From Pseudomonadota bacterium (GTDB lineage Bacteria; Myxococcota_A; UBA9042): DNA of 40,836 nucleotides. The position numbers and the translations under genes are program-made. The DNA lies in the NCBI GenBank assembly GCA_005792545.1, contig SXRM01000191.1, forward strand, positions 1 to 40,836. The letters are read 5' to 3'. This document shows positions 34,204 through 40,836 of this stretch, one piece after another. How positions within the stretch are numbered: position 1 is the stretch's first letter; the number at the start of each line of letters is the position of its first letter. The notes below the pieces were generated by a model. It saw nothing but the letters and a program-made list of their open reading frames with translations, was not told the DNA's origin and ran no database searches.

Positions 34204-35796
34204 ATGTTGCGGACTAATCAGAAAATGGACTTGGGGGCACGCTGCCCTCAACCCCCTGCGCGCGGCCGCCTGAGCGGCCGCCAGTCCGCCAGCGCTCGCG
34301 GTTTTCACCCCTGCGGAGGCGAAAAACCGCTTCTCTGGCGGACTGGTTGGCAGATTTTCACGGTCTGTGCGCTGCTGTGCGCGGGTGCGCTGCCGGCGTG
34401 CGTCATCAATAACCACGGCGGCGGGACGCCGTCGCTCATCGTGCGCTGGACGACGGTGCAGGGCACGTGCGCGTCCCTGGGCATCGCCAGCGTTGAGGTG
34501 TCGATCGTGCGCAAAGGTACGGTTACCCATACGGTCAGCGGCCCGTGCGCGAGCGGCGAGGCTGAGGTCCTGGTGCCGATGGGCACGTACGACGTCCAGG
34601 CTGTCGGCCGGAGCAGCAATGGCCAGGCCGTCACCGCCACCGAATCGGTGGTCGTCGCGGTCAAAGGCAGCGGCCAGACCGAGGCGCCGACCTTCAAGCT
34701 GCAAGCCAAGCCGGCCTCGGCCCTGGCGTCGTTGGCGGTTGGCTGGACCGTGTTAGGGCAGGCTGCGAGCAGTGGTTGCGCCAGCACCGGCATCGCCAAG
34801 GTCACCGTGAGCGTCTTCGACAAGACGCAGACGACGGTCCTCGGCAGCGCCACCGCCGACTGCAAAGTCGGGCAGGTGCTGGTGGGCAGCTTGCCGATTG
34901 CGAGCGGCGTGTTCCTGCAGCTCGACGGCTACACTGCTAACGATCAGGCTGGCAAGCCGAGCTACGGCAACCCCAAGCTGACCGGCGAGTTCAGCTTGAC
35001 CGCCGGGACCACGACTGCCGTCAGCACGCCCATCGATCTGGTGCTGCTTGGCAGTGCGCCGGTGTCGGGCAAGGGCAACGTCAGCGTGACCTGGACCGTG
35101 CAGGGTGAGGCGGCCGCCACCGGCTGCGCCAAGCGCGGCATTACCGACGTGCAGGTGCGCGTGCTCAACGACAAGCGTGCGGAGCAGGCGCTGGCCACGG
35201 TCGCGTGCAAGGATGGTGCTGCCACCGTCGCTGGTGTGCCGGCCGGCAGCGGTTACGTGCAGATCGACGCGGTCGGACCGGCTGCGCCAGCCAGTTGGGG
35301 CACAGTCAACCTGGCTGGGCCGTTCGTGCTCAAGGACGGGCAGGTGGTGTCGCCGCCCAAGGCGTTGGACCTCGGCCAGCGGACCGTCGTGAGCCTTGAC
35401 TGGGTCTTTGAGTCCGGCAGTTGCGCGTCGCATGGCATTCAGACCATGTTCGTCGAGGTGCGCGATGGCGCCGACAAGGTGGTCATCCCGATGAACGACC
35501 CTTGGGCCGGCAAGCCCTGCGATCTGTCCGCGGTGGCGTCGTACGATGCGCGCGTGCTCGATTTCGGGTTTGCGCAGCCGCAGTGTGCGATTCCGCCGGG
35601 CGCAAAGGGGTTGGTGGTCTGCAACGTGTCCGGCGACAAGATCGGGCTGCACGTGACCGGCGCGGACGGCAAGCTCAAGGCTGTGGTCGGCGGCAGCATG
35701 CAGATTGCGCCGATCGTGGCCGGGACGCACACCGCGCTGCCGGTGCAGCTCAAGCTCGCGGCTTGCTCGGCCAGCAATCCCTGCAAGACGCCGTGA
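34204..35796 (+). CDS. Lipoprotein with four repeated beta domains; signal peptide carries an insertion
   Basis: A 530-residue protein. The ATG at 34204 is preceded by GGAGG (34193-34197) with a 6-base gap. The signal peptide is odd: MLRT is followed by 43 residues rich in Arg, Pro and Gly before the hydrophobic segment GWQIFTVCALLCAGALPAC. Removing the 129-base insertion (34216-34344) would rejoin MLRT directly to GWQIFTV, a textbook lipoprotein signal. The mature part has four related beta domains of about 110-125 residues, each starting with W-T-x-x-G-x-x-x-x-x-G-C-A-x-x-G-I-x-x-V-x-V-x-V (about residues 80, 178, 297 and 400) and holding a conserved Cys pair. No family was recognised. It is convergent with imuB 21 bases away. 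Confidence 0.78.
   Translation: MLRTNQKMDLGARCPQPPARGRLSGRQSASARGFHPCGGEKPLLWRTGWQIFTVCALLCAGALPACVINNHGGGTPSLIVRWTTVQGTCASLGIASVEVSIVRKGTVTHTVSGPCASGEAEVLVPMGTYDVQAVGRSSNGQAVTATESVVVAVKGSGQTEAPTFKLQAKPASALASLAVGWTVLGQAASSGCASTGIAKVTVSVFDKTQTTVLGSATADCKVGQVLVGSLPIASGVFLQLDGYTANDQAGKPSYGNPKLTGEFSLTAGTTTAVSTPIDLVLLGSAPVSGKGNVSVTWTVQGEAAATGCAKRGITDVQVRVLNDKRAEQALATVACKDGAATVAGVPAGSGYVQIDAVGPAAPASWGTVNLAGPFVLKDGQVVSPPKALDLGQRTVVSLDWVFESGSCASHGIQTMFVEVRDGADKVVIPMNDPWAGKPCDLSAVASYDARVLDFGFAQPQCAIPPGAKGLVVCNVSGDKIGLHVTGADGKLKAVVGGSMQIAPIVAGTHTALPVQLKLAACSASNPCKTP
34216..34344 (+). mobile_element. 129-base in-frame insertion made of three hairpins, with 7-base flanking repeats
   Basis: GCGGACT occurs at 34209-34215 and 34338-34344. 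The segment between them plus one copy is 129 bases, exactly 43 codons without a stop. It folds as three hairpins: TTGGGGGCA/TGCCCTCAA (34231-34251), GCGGCCGC-CTGA-GCGGCCGC (34262-34281), and a long one pairing 34282-34292 with 34335-34345 (11 of 11) and 34298-34305 with 34323-34330 (8 of 8). The right arm of the long hairpin contains the flanking heptamer. It looks like a small non-coding palindromic element inserted into a signal-peptide codon region. Confidence 0.6.
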
Positions 35797-35817
35797 CGGT
35801 CGCGCCGTACGGTGCGC

Positions 35818-37383
35818 CTAGCCGACCTCGCCCGTCTGAAACCACAGCCGTCGCACCTCGTCGTAGAACACCCACAGCAGGTCGCCGCGTTCGGTCAACG
35901 CGTAGTAGTAGTCGCGCTGGACTTGGCGCACCCACCACCCGCCGCTCAGCCGAAACGGCCCCCACAGACGCACCACCGCGCCCATGCGCCAGTCGCTCAG
36001 CAACCAGCCGTCAGGTTCGCGTTTGGGGCGGGTCGGCAGGCGCAGGGGCGACGATCGCAGTCGCCGCACCAACTGTTGCTGCGGCGCCGGCTCTGGCGGC
36101 TTGGGCGAGCACAGCGTCTGCGCGGGCAGCAACCGCACCTGGGCTTCGGGCAGGTGGCAGGGCTGCAGGCTCGCCACCACCACCGCATCGTCGCCGAGCG
36201 CCGCGCGCAGCTGGGCCAGGGCCTCGCCGCCCTTGGTCAGATCGCGGCGGGTCAGGCCACCGGCCTCAGCTAGCAGTTGCCATAGGCGCAGTTGGCTGGC
36301 GGTGGCCGGCTGCGTCTCGGCGCGCAGCGTCATGCGTTCGGCGCAGGCGGGCAGCCGGGTGGCGTCCAAGCGAATGCGCAGCAGATCCAGCCACTGCGGT
36401 TCGTACAGCGTCGGTTCGGCCGCGCGCACGGCCATGTCGACCACCGGAGCCGCCTCGCGGTAGCCGGGATCGTCGCGCTTGCGATCGCGGTGGGGGCGCT
36501 CTAGTTCCAAGCGCAGGTGCAGCACGGCCACGCTCTGGCGCTGGTCGGCGACCCGGCGCAGCAGTTCGACCAGCAGGCCCTTGGCGACGAAAAGCAGGCG
36601 GTCGCGCTGGTCGTCGGGCGGCGTGATGTCGCGCGCCAGCTCGAGCGGCTGCGCGGGCAGGTGTGGTCGAAGCGGCTCAGCCAGGCGATCGTTCGCGCGC
36701 TGGTACAGCGACCACACCGGCTCGCCATGGCGCTCGCGCAGGCCCTCGGCCGGCAGCGCCAGAAACTGGCCGAGCGTGTGGATGCCGAGCAGCGCCAGCG
36801 CGTCGCGGGTCGCCGGCGGCAGCCCGAGCGCAGCCCCCAGGCTCGCCAGTTGCACCCGGCCGACCAGGCTCGCTTGTCGCTCTGGCGAGTCGATGACGTG
36901 TACGCCATGGAAGTGCCGCGCCACCGCGTAGGCCGCAAAGCGTGCGTAGCCGACGACCACCGCCGCCCGCATCTGCGCCGTCCGCAGCGCATCGGCTACC
37001 GCGTGCGCCCACACCTGCAGATCGGGCCACAGCGTCGTCAGGCCGGCGGTGTCGAGCCAGAACACCCCCGGCTCCTCGCTGCTCGGCTCGACGCGCGGCG
37101 AGAATTGGCGCAGCAGCTCCGAGAGCTCCATGGCTGCCAGCGCCTCGTCGCGGGCTTCGACCACCCCCGCGCGCAGGTCGGCGCATAGGGTCAACGCCGC
37201 GGCATAGCGCATGCCCGGCAAGATGCGCGCCGTCCGCGCCAGCCGGTTGACCTCGCGCACCAGGCCCTGCGGCCGATCCTCCGCCACCACCACCGCCGGG
37301 TTTTCCAGGCAGTCGGGCATGCGGCGGCCCAGCAGCTGCAGCGGAAAGTGGGGCAGCACGACGCAGGCCAGCGGTGCACTCAC
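35818..37383 (-). CDS. imuB: ImuB, inactive Y-family DNA polymerase of the mutasome
   Basis: A 521-residue protein. GTG 37383 overlaps the imuA stop (GTGA), so it is translationally coupled; an upstream in-frame ATG would overlap imuA by 240 bases and is unlikely. It begins SAPLACVVLPHFPLQLLGRR, the ImuB N-terminus, and has Y-family palm/fingers text (VVVGYARFAAYAVARHF, then LGLPPATRDALALLGIHTLGQFLALP, the helix-hairpin-helix). It ends with the ImuB tail FRLSGGWWVRQVQRDYYYAL ... RRLWFQTG. The metal-binding acids of active polymerases are not kept: the first site reads VVLPHF and the second WLDTAGL. This is normal for ImuB, which bridges ImuA, the beta clamp and DnaE2 in SOS mutagenesis. DnaE2 is not in the window. 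Confidence 0.92.
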   Translation of the reverse strand: MSAPLACVVLPHFPLQLLGRRMPDCLENPAVVVAEDRPQGLVREVNRLARTARILPGMRYAAALTLCADLRAGVVEARDEALAAMELSELLRQFSPRVEPSSEEPGVFWLDTAGLTTLWPDLQVWAHAVADALRTAQMRAAVVVGYARFAAYAVARHFHGVHVIDSPERQASLVGRVQLASLGAALGLPPATRDALALLGIHTLGQFLALPAEGLRERHGEPVWSLYQRANDRLAEPLRPHLPAQPLELARDITPPDDQRDRLLFVAKGLLVELLRRVADQRQSVAVLHLRLELERPHRDRKRDDPGYREAAPVVDMAVRAAEPTLYEPQWLDLLRIRLDATRLPACAERMTLRAETQPATASQLRLWQLLAEAGGLTRRDLTKGGEALAQLRAALGDDAVVVASLQPCHLPEAQVRLLPAQTLCSPKPPEPAPQQQLVRRLRSSPLRLPTRPKREPDGWLLSDWRMGAVVRLWGPFRLSGGWWVRQVQRDYYYALTERGDLLWVFYDEVRRLWFQTGEVG

Positions 37384-38327
37384 CCGATCCCCGCTGGCCC
37401 CGAACGCGGTGCCTCGTCGTGCCAGCCCGGCCCGCGCCGTTTGTCTTTGCGCACCGCCACGTGCAGGGTAAAGGCGCCGGGGGCGGTCATGGTGCGCCAC
37501 GCCTCCAGCCGCAGCGACACCAGCGAGCCAAGCGCGCCGCCGGCCTCGCCCGCTCCCTGGTCGGCGTGCGCGTCGTCGGTGTAGGGGGCGCTCAGGAACA
37601 CGAGCGCGGCCTCGTGGCGCTGGCACAGCCCGAGCAGGCGCCCCATCGCCCCGTCGCCCGGCGTCGGCGTGCGAGCGGGCCAGTCGGCGATGACCAGCCC
37701 AAATGCCCCTGAGCGCAGCAGCACGTCGGCCGCTTGCAGGACCTCAGCGGAATGGGCGGCGCGCACCAGGGGCAGAGCGGCCAGATCGATGCCGGCGGCG
37801 CGCAGGTCTGGCGCGAAGGGGATCCGCCAAGCCCGCGGCCCCACGGGCGGCGCGCGCGGCACTCGGCGGGGGGGCTCGTGGTTGATATTTGTCAAGTCGT
37901 CGGTTGGGTGGTCTGTGCGCGCTTTTGTGCGCGCTGCACCGCGCACAGCAGTTGTTGCCGCCTCGCCGTCGCGCGCTTCGCCGCACAGCACCCAGGCTGC
38001 GGTCTCGCCCGCGCGCTGCGCCTCGGCCACCAACCCTGCCGCCCAGGTGGTGCCGGCCCACGCCGCCAGCAGCGAGCTGTTGTTGCCATACGGTGATCGA
38101 TCGTGCCCGTGTGGAGCCGCCACCTCGACCAGTCGGCCGACCAGCTCGGGCAGCGCCAGTGGCGATCGGTCGACGGCGGTGGACGCTTCGGGCAAGCGCA
38201 AAGCTGTGCGCAAGCCGCCGTGGTGCGCCGAGATGCCTTTGCGCTGCAGTGCGCCCGCGAGTTGGTTGCGCAACTGCTGGAGCGTCTCGGTTGCGGGCAG
38301 GTCATGGAGGCGGACGGGGGCGCTCAT
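37380..38327 (-). CDS. imuA: ImuA, RecA-like mutasome protein
   Basis: A 315-residue protein resembling the degenerate RecA fold of ImuA: an N-terminal helix (LQQLRNQLAGALQRKG), LPELVGRLVEVAAPHG, WAAGLVAEAQRAGETAAWVL, then AAGIDLAALPLVRAAHSAEVLQAADVLLRSGAFGLVIADWP, MGRLLGLCQRHEAALVFLS and SLVSLRLEAWR. No intact Walker A motif is seen, as expected. A poorly conserved, Arg/Pro-rich insert lies at about 130-165. In characterised systems ImuA acts with ImuB and DnaE2 in damage-induced error-prone synthesis. The ATG at 38327 has no Shine-Dalgarno sequence and would sit at the predicted transcription start of a LexA-operator promoter, so the mRNA may be leaderless. imuB follows with a 4-base overlap. 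Confidence 0.88.
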   Translation of the reverse strand: MSAPVRLHDLPATETLQQLRNQLAGALQRKGISAHHGGLRTALRLPEASTAVDRSPLALPELVGRLVEVAAPHGHDRSPYGNNSSLLAAWAGTTWAAGLVAEAQRAGETAAWVLCGEARDGEAATTAVRGAARTKARTDHPTDDLTNINHEPPRRVPRAPPVGPRAWRIPFAPDLRAAGIDLAALPLVRAAHSAEVLQAADVLLRSGAFGLVIADWPARTPTPGDGAMGRLLGLCQRHEAALVFLSAPYTDDAHADQGAGEAGGALGSLVSLRLEAWRTMTAPGAFTLHVAVRKDKRRGPGWHDEAPRSGPAGIG

Positions 38328-38333
38328 GCAGTT

Positions 38334-38361
38334 AATTTACTGAACATGCGTTCAGTGTCAA
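38334..38361 (-). promoter_or_regulatory. LexA-controlled promoter of imuA-imuB
   Basis: On the minus strand: -35 TTGACA (38361-38356, perfect), a 16-base spacer that is itself the palindrome CTGAACGCATGTTCAG (38355-38340), and -10 TAAATT (38339-38334). The other strand reads CTGAACATGCGTTCAGT, which fits the published Myxococcus xanthus LexA consensus CTRHAMRYBYGTTCAGS at all but the last base. LexA bound here would cover the spacer completely. The start point is predicted at about 38327, the A of the imuA ATG. Confidence 0.85.
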
Positions 38362-38435
38362 CATGGACCCTGCCTTTGTTCAGATCAATGATAATGTTGA
38401 TGTTTTAGATGAGTGGTCGATCTGGCCCGCGAGCG

Positions 38436-39941
38436 CTACCCGTCCACGACGACCAGCACAGGCGCCGCAGCCGGGTCGAGCCAGCGAAGGACGGTCAATA
38501 GCTCGGACCGGCCGAACGCAATGCAGCCGGCGGTTGCGGAGCCGTCCGAAAGATGCACGAAGATCGCGCTGCCAGCGCCCGCAACGACCGGGTCCGAGTT
38601 GTGCTCGACGACCAGCGCGAGGTCGTAAAGGCCGTCCGATCGCGCCAGAACCTCCGCATGAGCGCCGGCGATCTCGGTCGAAGTGGCCCAGCGGTTGTAA
38701 TACGGCGAGCTTGGGTCATCCACCCAGCGGTCAGCTTCGCCTGAGACCCGCCAGGACCAGCGCACTCCCACCGGCCGATGACCGCGCCCGAACGCCGTGC
38801 CCAGCCGGAACACGCCCATCGGCGTCTTGCCATCGCCGTCGCGCTTTTCTGCTGTCCGCCGGTGCAGGCCACGGCCCCAGGCTACGCCACGAACACCCAA
38901 ATCCACAGCCAGAACTTCGCCGGCCCGATGCCACCTGTCGCCACGCACGTGCCAGCGCTGCAGTTCGCCGCGGCTTGAACCCGCCCCAGCCGCACGAACG
39001 ACCAGCAACTGGCGCGTGCTTTCGGGCGGTTGCCAGTCCATGCGACTCAAAACTGCAACCAATTCGCCATCGTCGGTCGGCGGCACTCGAAAGCGATGGG
39101 TGACAGGCACCGACGGCAACAGGTCCATTTCGCTGGTGACATAGCCATCAGTCCAGCTGTTGATGAGGAGCGGCCGTCCACTCGGCCCCAAGCGGTCCGA
39201 GACGATGCCAATGTGGTCCGGCCCAGGCCGCGCCAAGGTATCCAGGAACACGACGTCGCCCGGCAACCAGTCGTCCAAGCGCGCAGAGTCAGTGGCGCGC
39301 GCCAACCAATGACGCCGGAACCACGGCAGAATCGTGCGCACCCGCCGGTGGTCGATGTTCGGATTCGCACGGCTCACCATCGGGTACGCGCCGGGAGCGC
39401 GGGCAATGTCCTCGCGCACCAATTTCTGCAAGTCGAATCCCGCGTTGCGCAAGGCGCGGATCACCACATCCGTGCAAACGCCCTCACCGCGCGGCACGTC
39501 GCCGCCTGGGTATACCAACGACCGGTACGGGCTGCCGTAGGGCGCCGCATCCAGCGCCGTCTTCTTGCCGCCGCGCACGATATCGACCTGGTCGGGCCAG
39601 CCATCGCGATCGGCGTCGCCAAACGCAGGGCAGGCAGCCAAGCGCGCCTCGCCCGGTCGCGCGGCAGGCGCCGCAAGGGCCGCGCCAAGGATCGCTTGCC
39701 AGCGTCGTCCGCCACCATCGCGACACACGGAGCCAGCCAGCCAGGGCGGCGGCGCCAGTTCAACGCGAGGATCGAGATCGGCGAATACACCGCGATCTGC
39801 TGGCGCGGAGGGTTCGATGGCGTGCGCATTCCCTGCGGAAACGCAAACCAAACCTGATACACGGCCCAACCACGCGAACCACCCAAGGCGACCACACACG
39901 AACAGCCTCACAGCCGCGCATGCGGCGGGGATTCGACGCAC
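38436..39941 (-). CDS. DUF1287 / L,D-transpeptidase (YkuD family) fusion, exported
   Basis: A 501-residue protein from GTG 39941, with AAAGG upstream. A long signal peptide ends about residue 41 (GNAHA before IEPS). Residues 105-275 form a DUF1287 domain, a papain-fold-like family: YPGGDVPRGEGVCTDVVIRALRNAGFD with Cys156, PNIDHRRVRTILPWFRRH, GDVVFLDTL and PDHIGIVSDR with His243. Residues 345-501 form a YkuD-type L,D-transpeptidase domain of the COG3786 kind: EKRDGDGKTPMGVFRLGTAFG, VVEHNSDPVVAGAGSAIFVH and SATAGCIAF with catalytic Cys473. Transpeptidases of this class cross-link or modify peptidoglycan in the periplasm. The two domains are usually separate proteins. The start lies 19 bases after the rarA stop, suggesting an operon. 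Confidence 0.85.
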   Translation of the reverse strand: MRRIPAACAAVRLFVCGRLGWFAWLGRVSGLVCVSAGNAHAIEPSAPADRGVFADLDPRVELAPPPWLAGSVCRDGGGRRWQAILGAALAAPAARPGEARLAACPAFGDADRDGWPDQVDIVRGGKKTALDAAPYGSPYRSLVYPGGDVPRGEGVCTDVVIRALRNAGFDLQKLVREDIARAPGAYPMVSRANPNIDHRRVRTILPWFRRHWLARATDSARLDDWLPGDVVFLDTLARPGPDHIGIVSDRLGPSGRPLLINSWTDGYVTSEMDLLPSVPVTHRFRVPPTDDGELVAVLSRMDWQPPESTRQLLVVRAAGAGSSRGELQRWHVRGDRWHRAGEVLAVDLGVRGVAWGRGLHRRTAEKRDGDGKTPMGVFRLGTAFGRGHRPVGVRWSWRVSGEADRWVDDPSSPYYNRWATSTEIAGAHAEVLARSDGLYDLALVVEHNSDPVVAGAGSAIFVHLSDGSATAGCIAFGRSELLTVLRWLDPAAAPVLVVVDG

Positions 39942-39960
39942 CAGCCCTTTAACGGGTCCG

Positions 39961-40836
39961 CTAGCCGCGCCCTCGAATCCGAGTCAGCCGGTCGCCAATC
40001 TCGCGCTCAAAGCCGCGGTCCGATGGCTGATAGAACTGCACACCGTCCAGTTCTCGCGGCAGGTGGCGCTGCCCAGACACCCCGCCTGGTGCGTCGTGGT
40101 CGTACTGGTAACCCTCGCCATAGCCCAACGACGCCATCAAGTCCGTTGACGCGTTCAGGCTGTGCGCTTGCGGTGCCAGCGAACCCGTCGTGCGTGCTGC
40201 GGCCATCGCCGCGTTGAGCGCAACGTAACAAGCGTTGGACTTGGGTGCGGTGGCCAGGTAGACAACCGCCTGAGCGAGCGCCAATTCACCTTCCGGCGAC
40301 CCCAACCGCTCATAGGCTTGCCAAGCCGCGACGCACACTTGTAGCGCCTGGGGGCTTGCCAGCCCCACGTCCTCGACCGCCATGCGCGTCAAGCGTCGCG
40401 CGATAAACCCAGCGTCCTCGCCGCCATCCACCATCCGACAGAACCAGTACAGCGCGGCATCCACGTCGCTCGCGCGGACCGCTTTGTGCAGTGCGCTCGC
40501 GAGGTTGTAGTGCGCTTCGCCAGCCTTGTCATATACCGGCCGTCGCCGTTGAACCATCCGCAGCATCGCGGTGGCGTCGAGCGAACGACCCTCCGGCACC
40601 TGATTGCACAGTTGCTCTGCAAGATTGATAAGGTAGCGGCCATCGCCGTCCGCAAGAATTCGCAGCTGCCTCCGAGCGTCATCGTCCAGGGGCAGGACCC
40701 GGCCCAGCCGCGCCTCTGCGCGCGCGAGCAGCAACTCCAGCGCGGCGTCGTCCAAGCGGCGCAACACGAGCACCGCGCAGCGCGACAACAACGCGGCGTT
40801 CAGTTCGAACGACGGGTTCTCCGTCGTGGCGCCGAC
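39961..40836 (-). CDS. rarA: RarA (MgsA) replication-associated AAA+ ATPase, C-terminal part (5' truncated by window)
   Basis: The frame is open to the window edge, giving 291 residues. The visible start GATTENPSFELNAALLSRC is the sensor 1/arginine-finger region of RarA, a clamp-loader-like ATPase that acts at stalled replication forks and is conserved from bacteria to WRNIP1 in eukaryotes. The helical lid (LLARAEARLGRVLPLDDDARRQL, DGRYLINLAEQL) and the tetramerisation domain follow: YDKAGEAHYNLASALHKAVRASDVDAALYWFCRMVDGGED, FIARRLTRMAVEDVGLASPQAL, YLATAPKSNACYVALNAA and the closing GYGEGYQYDHDAPGG ... FYQPSDRGFEREIGDRL. Walker motifs lie outside the window. It precedes the transpeptidase fusion gene by 19 bases. 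Confidence 0.95.
   Translation of the reverse strand, partial: VGATTENPSFELNAALLSRCAVLVLRRLDDAALELLLARAEARLGRVLPLDDDARRQLRILADGDGRYLINLAEQLCNQVPEGRSLDATAMLRMVQRRRPVYDKAGEAHYNLASALHKAVRASDVDAALYWFCRMVDGGEDAGFIARRLTRMAVEDVGLASPQALQVCVAAWQAYERLGSPEGELALAQAVVYLATAPKSNACYVALNAAMAAARTTGSLAPQAHSLNASTDLMASLGYGEGYQYDHDAPGGVSGQRHLPRELDGVQFYQPSDRGFEREIGDRLTRIRGRG

Noticed and set aside
37384-37626. 81-residue N-terminal extension of ImuB from an upstream ATG
   Set aside because: It overlaps imuA by about 240 bases, is Arg/Ala-rich and unlike ImuB; the GTG overlapping the imuA stop gives the normal family start.
38378-38390. CTTTGTTCAGATC shared exactly with the first copy of the 32999-33223 repeat
   Set aside because: Only 13 bases match and flanks differ; it may be chance or a common AT-richer promoter word, so it was not called a third copy.
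38363-39103. 246-codon plus-strand frame beginning beside the LexA box
   Set aside because: Arg/Pro/Ser-rich shadow antisense to the DUF1287/transpeptidase gene, which has clear catalytic motifs.

Overview
This is a GC-rich, almost fully coding stretch of chromosome whose gene content points to an uncultured or little-studied member of the Myxococcota (former Deltaproteobacteria). The evidence is the exported and surface proteins typical of that phylum: a DUF2330 protein ending in a MYXO-CTERM-like tail, a giant lipoprotein built of thrombospondin type 3 and MopE-type Asp/Cys modules, an AgmX/PglI-type C-terminal domain, PEGA and TPR proteins with C-terminal membrane hairpins, and many lipoproteins. 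A near-perfect sigma-54 promoter and a LexA box resembling the Myxococcus xanthus consensus agree with this. The assignment is inference; no rRNA or other phylogenetic marker is present, and no tRNA, CRISPR array or phage genes were seen.

Layout. 1-1485: the end of a class III nucleotide cyclase, then a convergent pair encoding a small Cys-rich lipoprotein and a membrane-hairpin protein. 1505-10506: a dispersed repeat, a sigma-54 promoter, the DUF2330 protein, a terminator, and a 2093-residue metal-binding-repeat lipoprotein. 10775-16709: a double AAA+ ATPase, a gene remnant, and an exported 12-TPR CHAT protease. 16742-19811 (minus): a LURP-one-like protein, pdxH, a second repeat copy and an octaheme hydroxylamine-oxidoreductase-type cytochrome. 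20217-22476: an operon of cyclophilin plus two lipoproteins. 22492-27254 (minus): a Cys-rich lipoprotein followed by a very unusual pseudo-caspase/EF-hand/Gly-rich/CHAT/AgmX-tail fusion. 27361-34073: a PEGA membrane protein, a 14-repeat RCC1 lipoprotein (two seven-bladed propellers), a third repeat copy, a TPR/coiled-coil membrane protein, a tandem hairpin repeat and an NlpC/P60-like pseudoenzyme. 34204-35796: a four-domain lipoprotein whose signal peptide carries a 129-bp structured in-frame insertion. 35818-38361 (minus): a LexA-controlled imuA-imuB mutagenesis cassette. 38436-40836 (minus): a DUF1287/L,D-transpeptidase fusion behind the end of rarA.

How the genes work together. Much of the window codes for the periplasm and outer surface: about seven lipoproteins, two exported CHAT proteins and three proteins sharing a C-terminal two-helix module. 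DNA-damage functions (imuA, imuB, rarA) lie at the right end. The best candidates for something new are the caspase-like/CHAT/secretion-tail fusion, the hairpin insertion in a lipoprotein signal peptide, the dispersed hairpin repeat, and the promoter in which the LexA operator exactly fills the -35/-10 spacer of an apparently leaderless imuA transcript.
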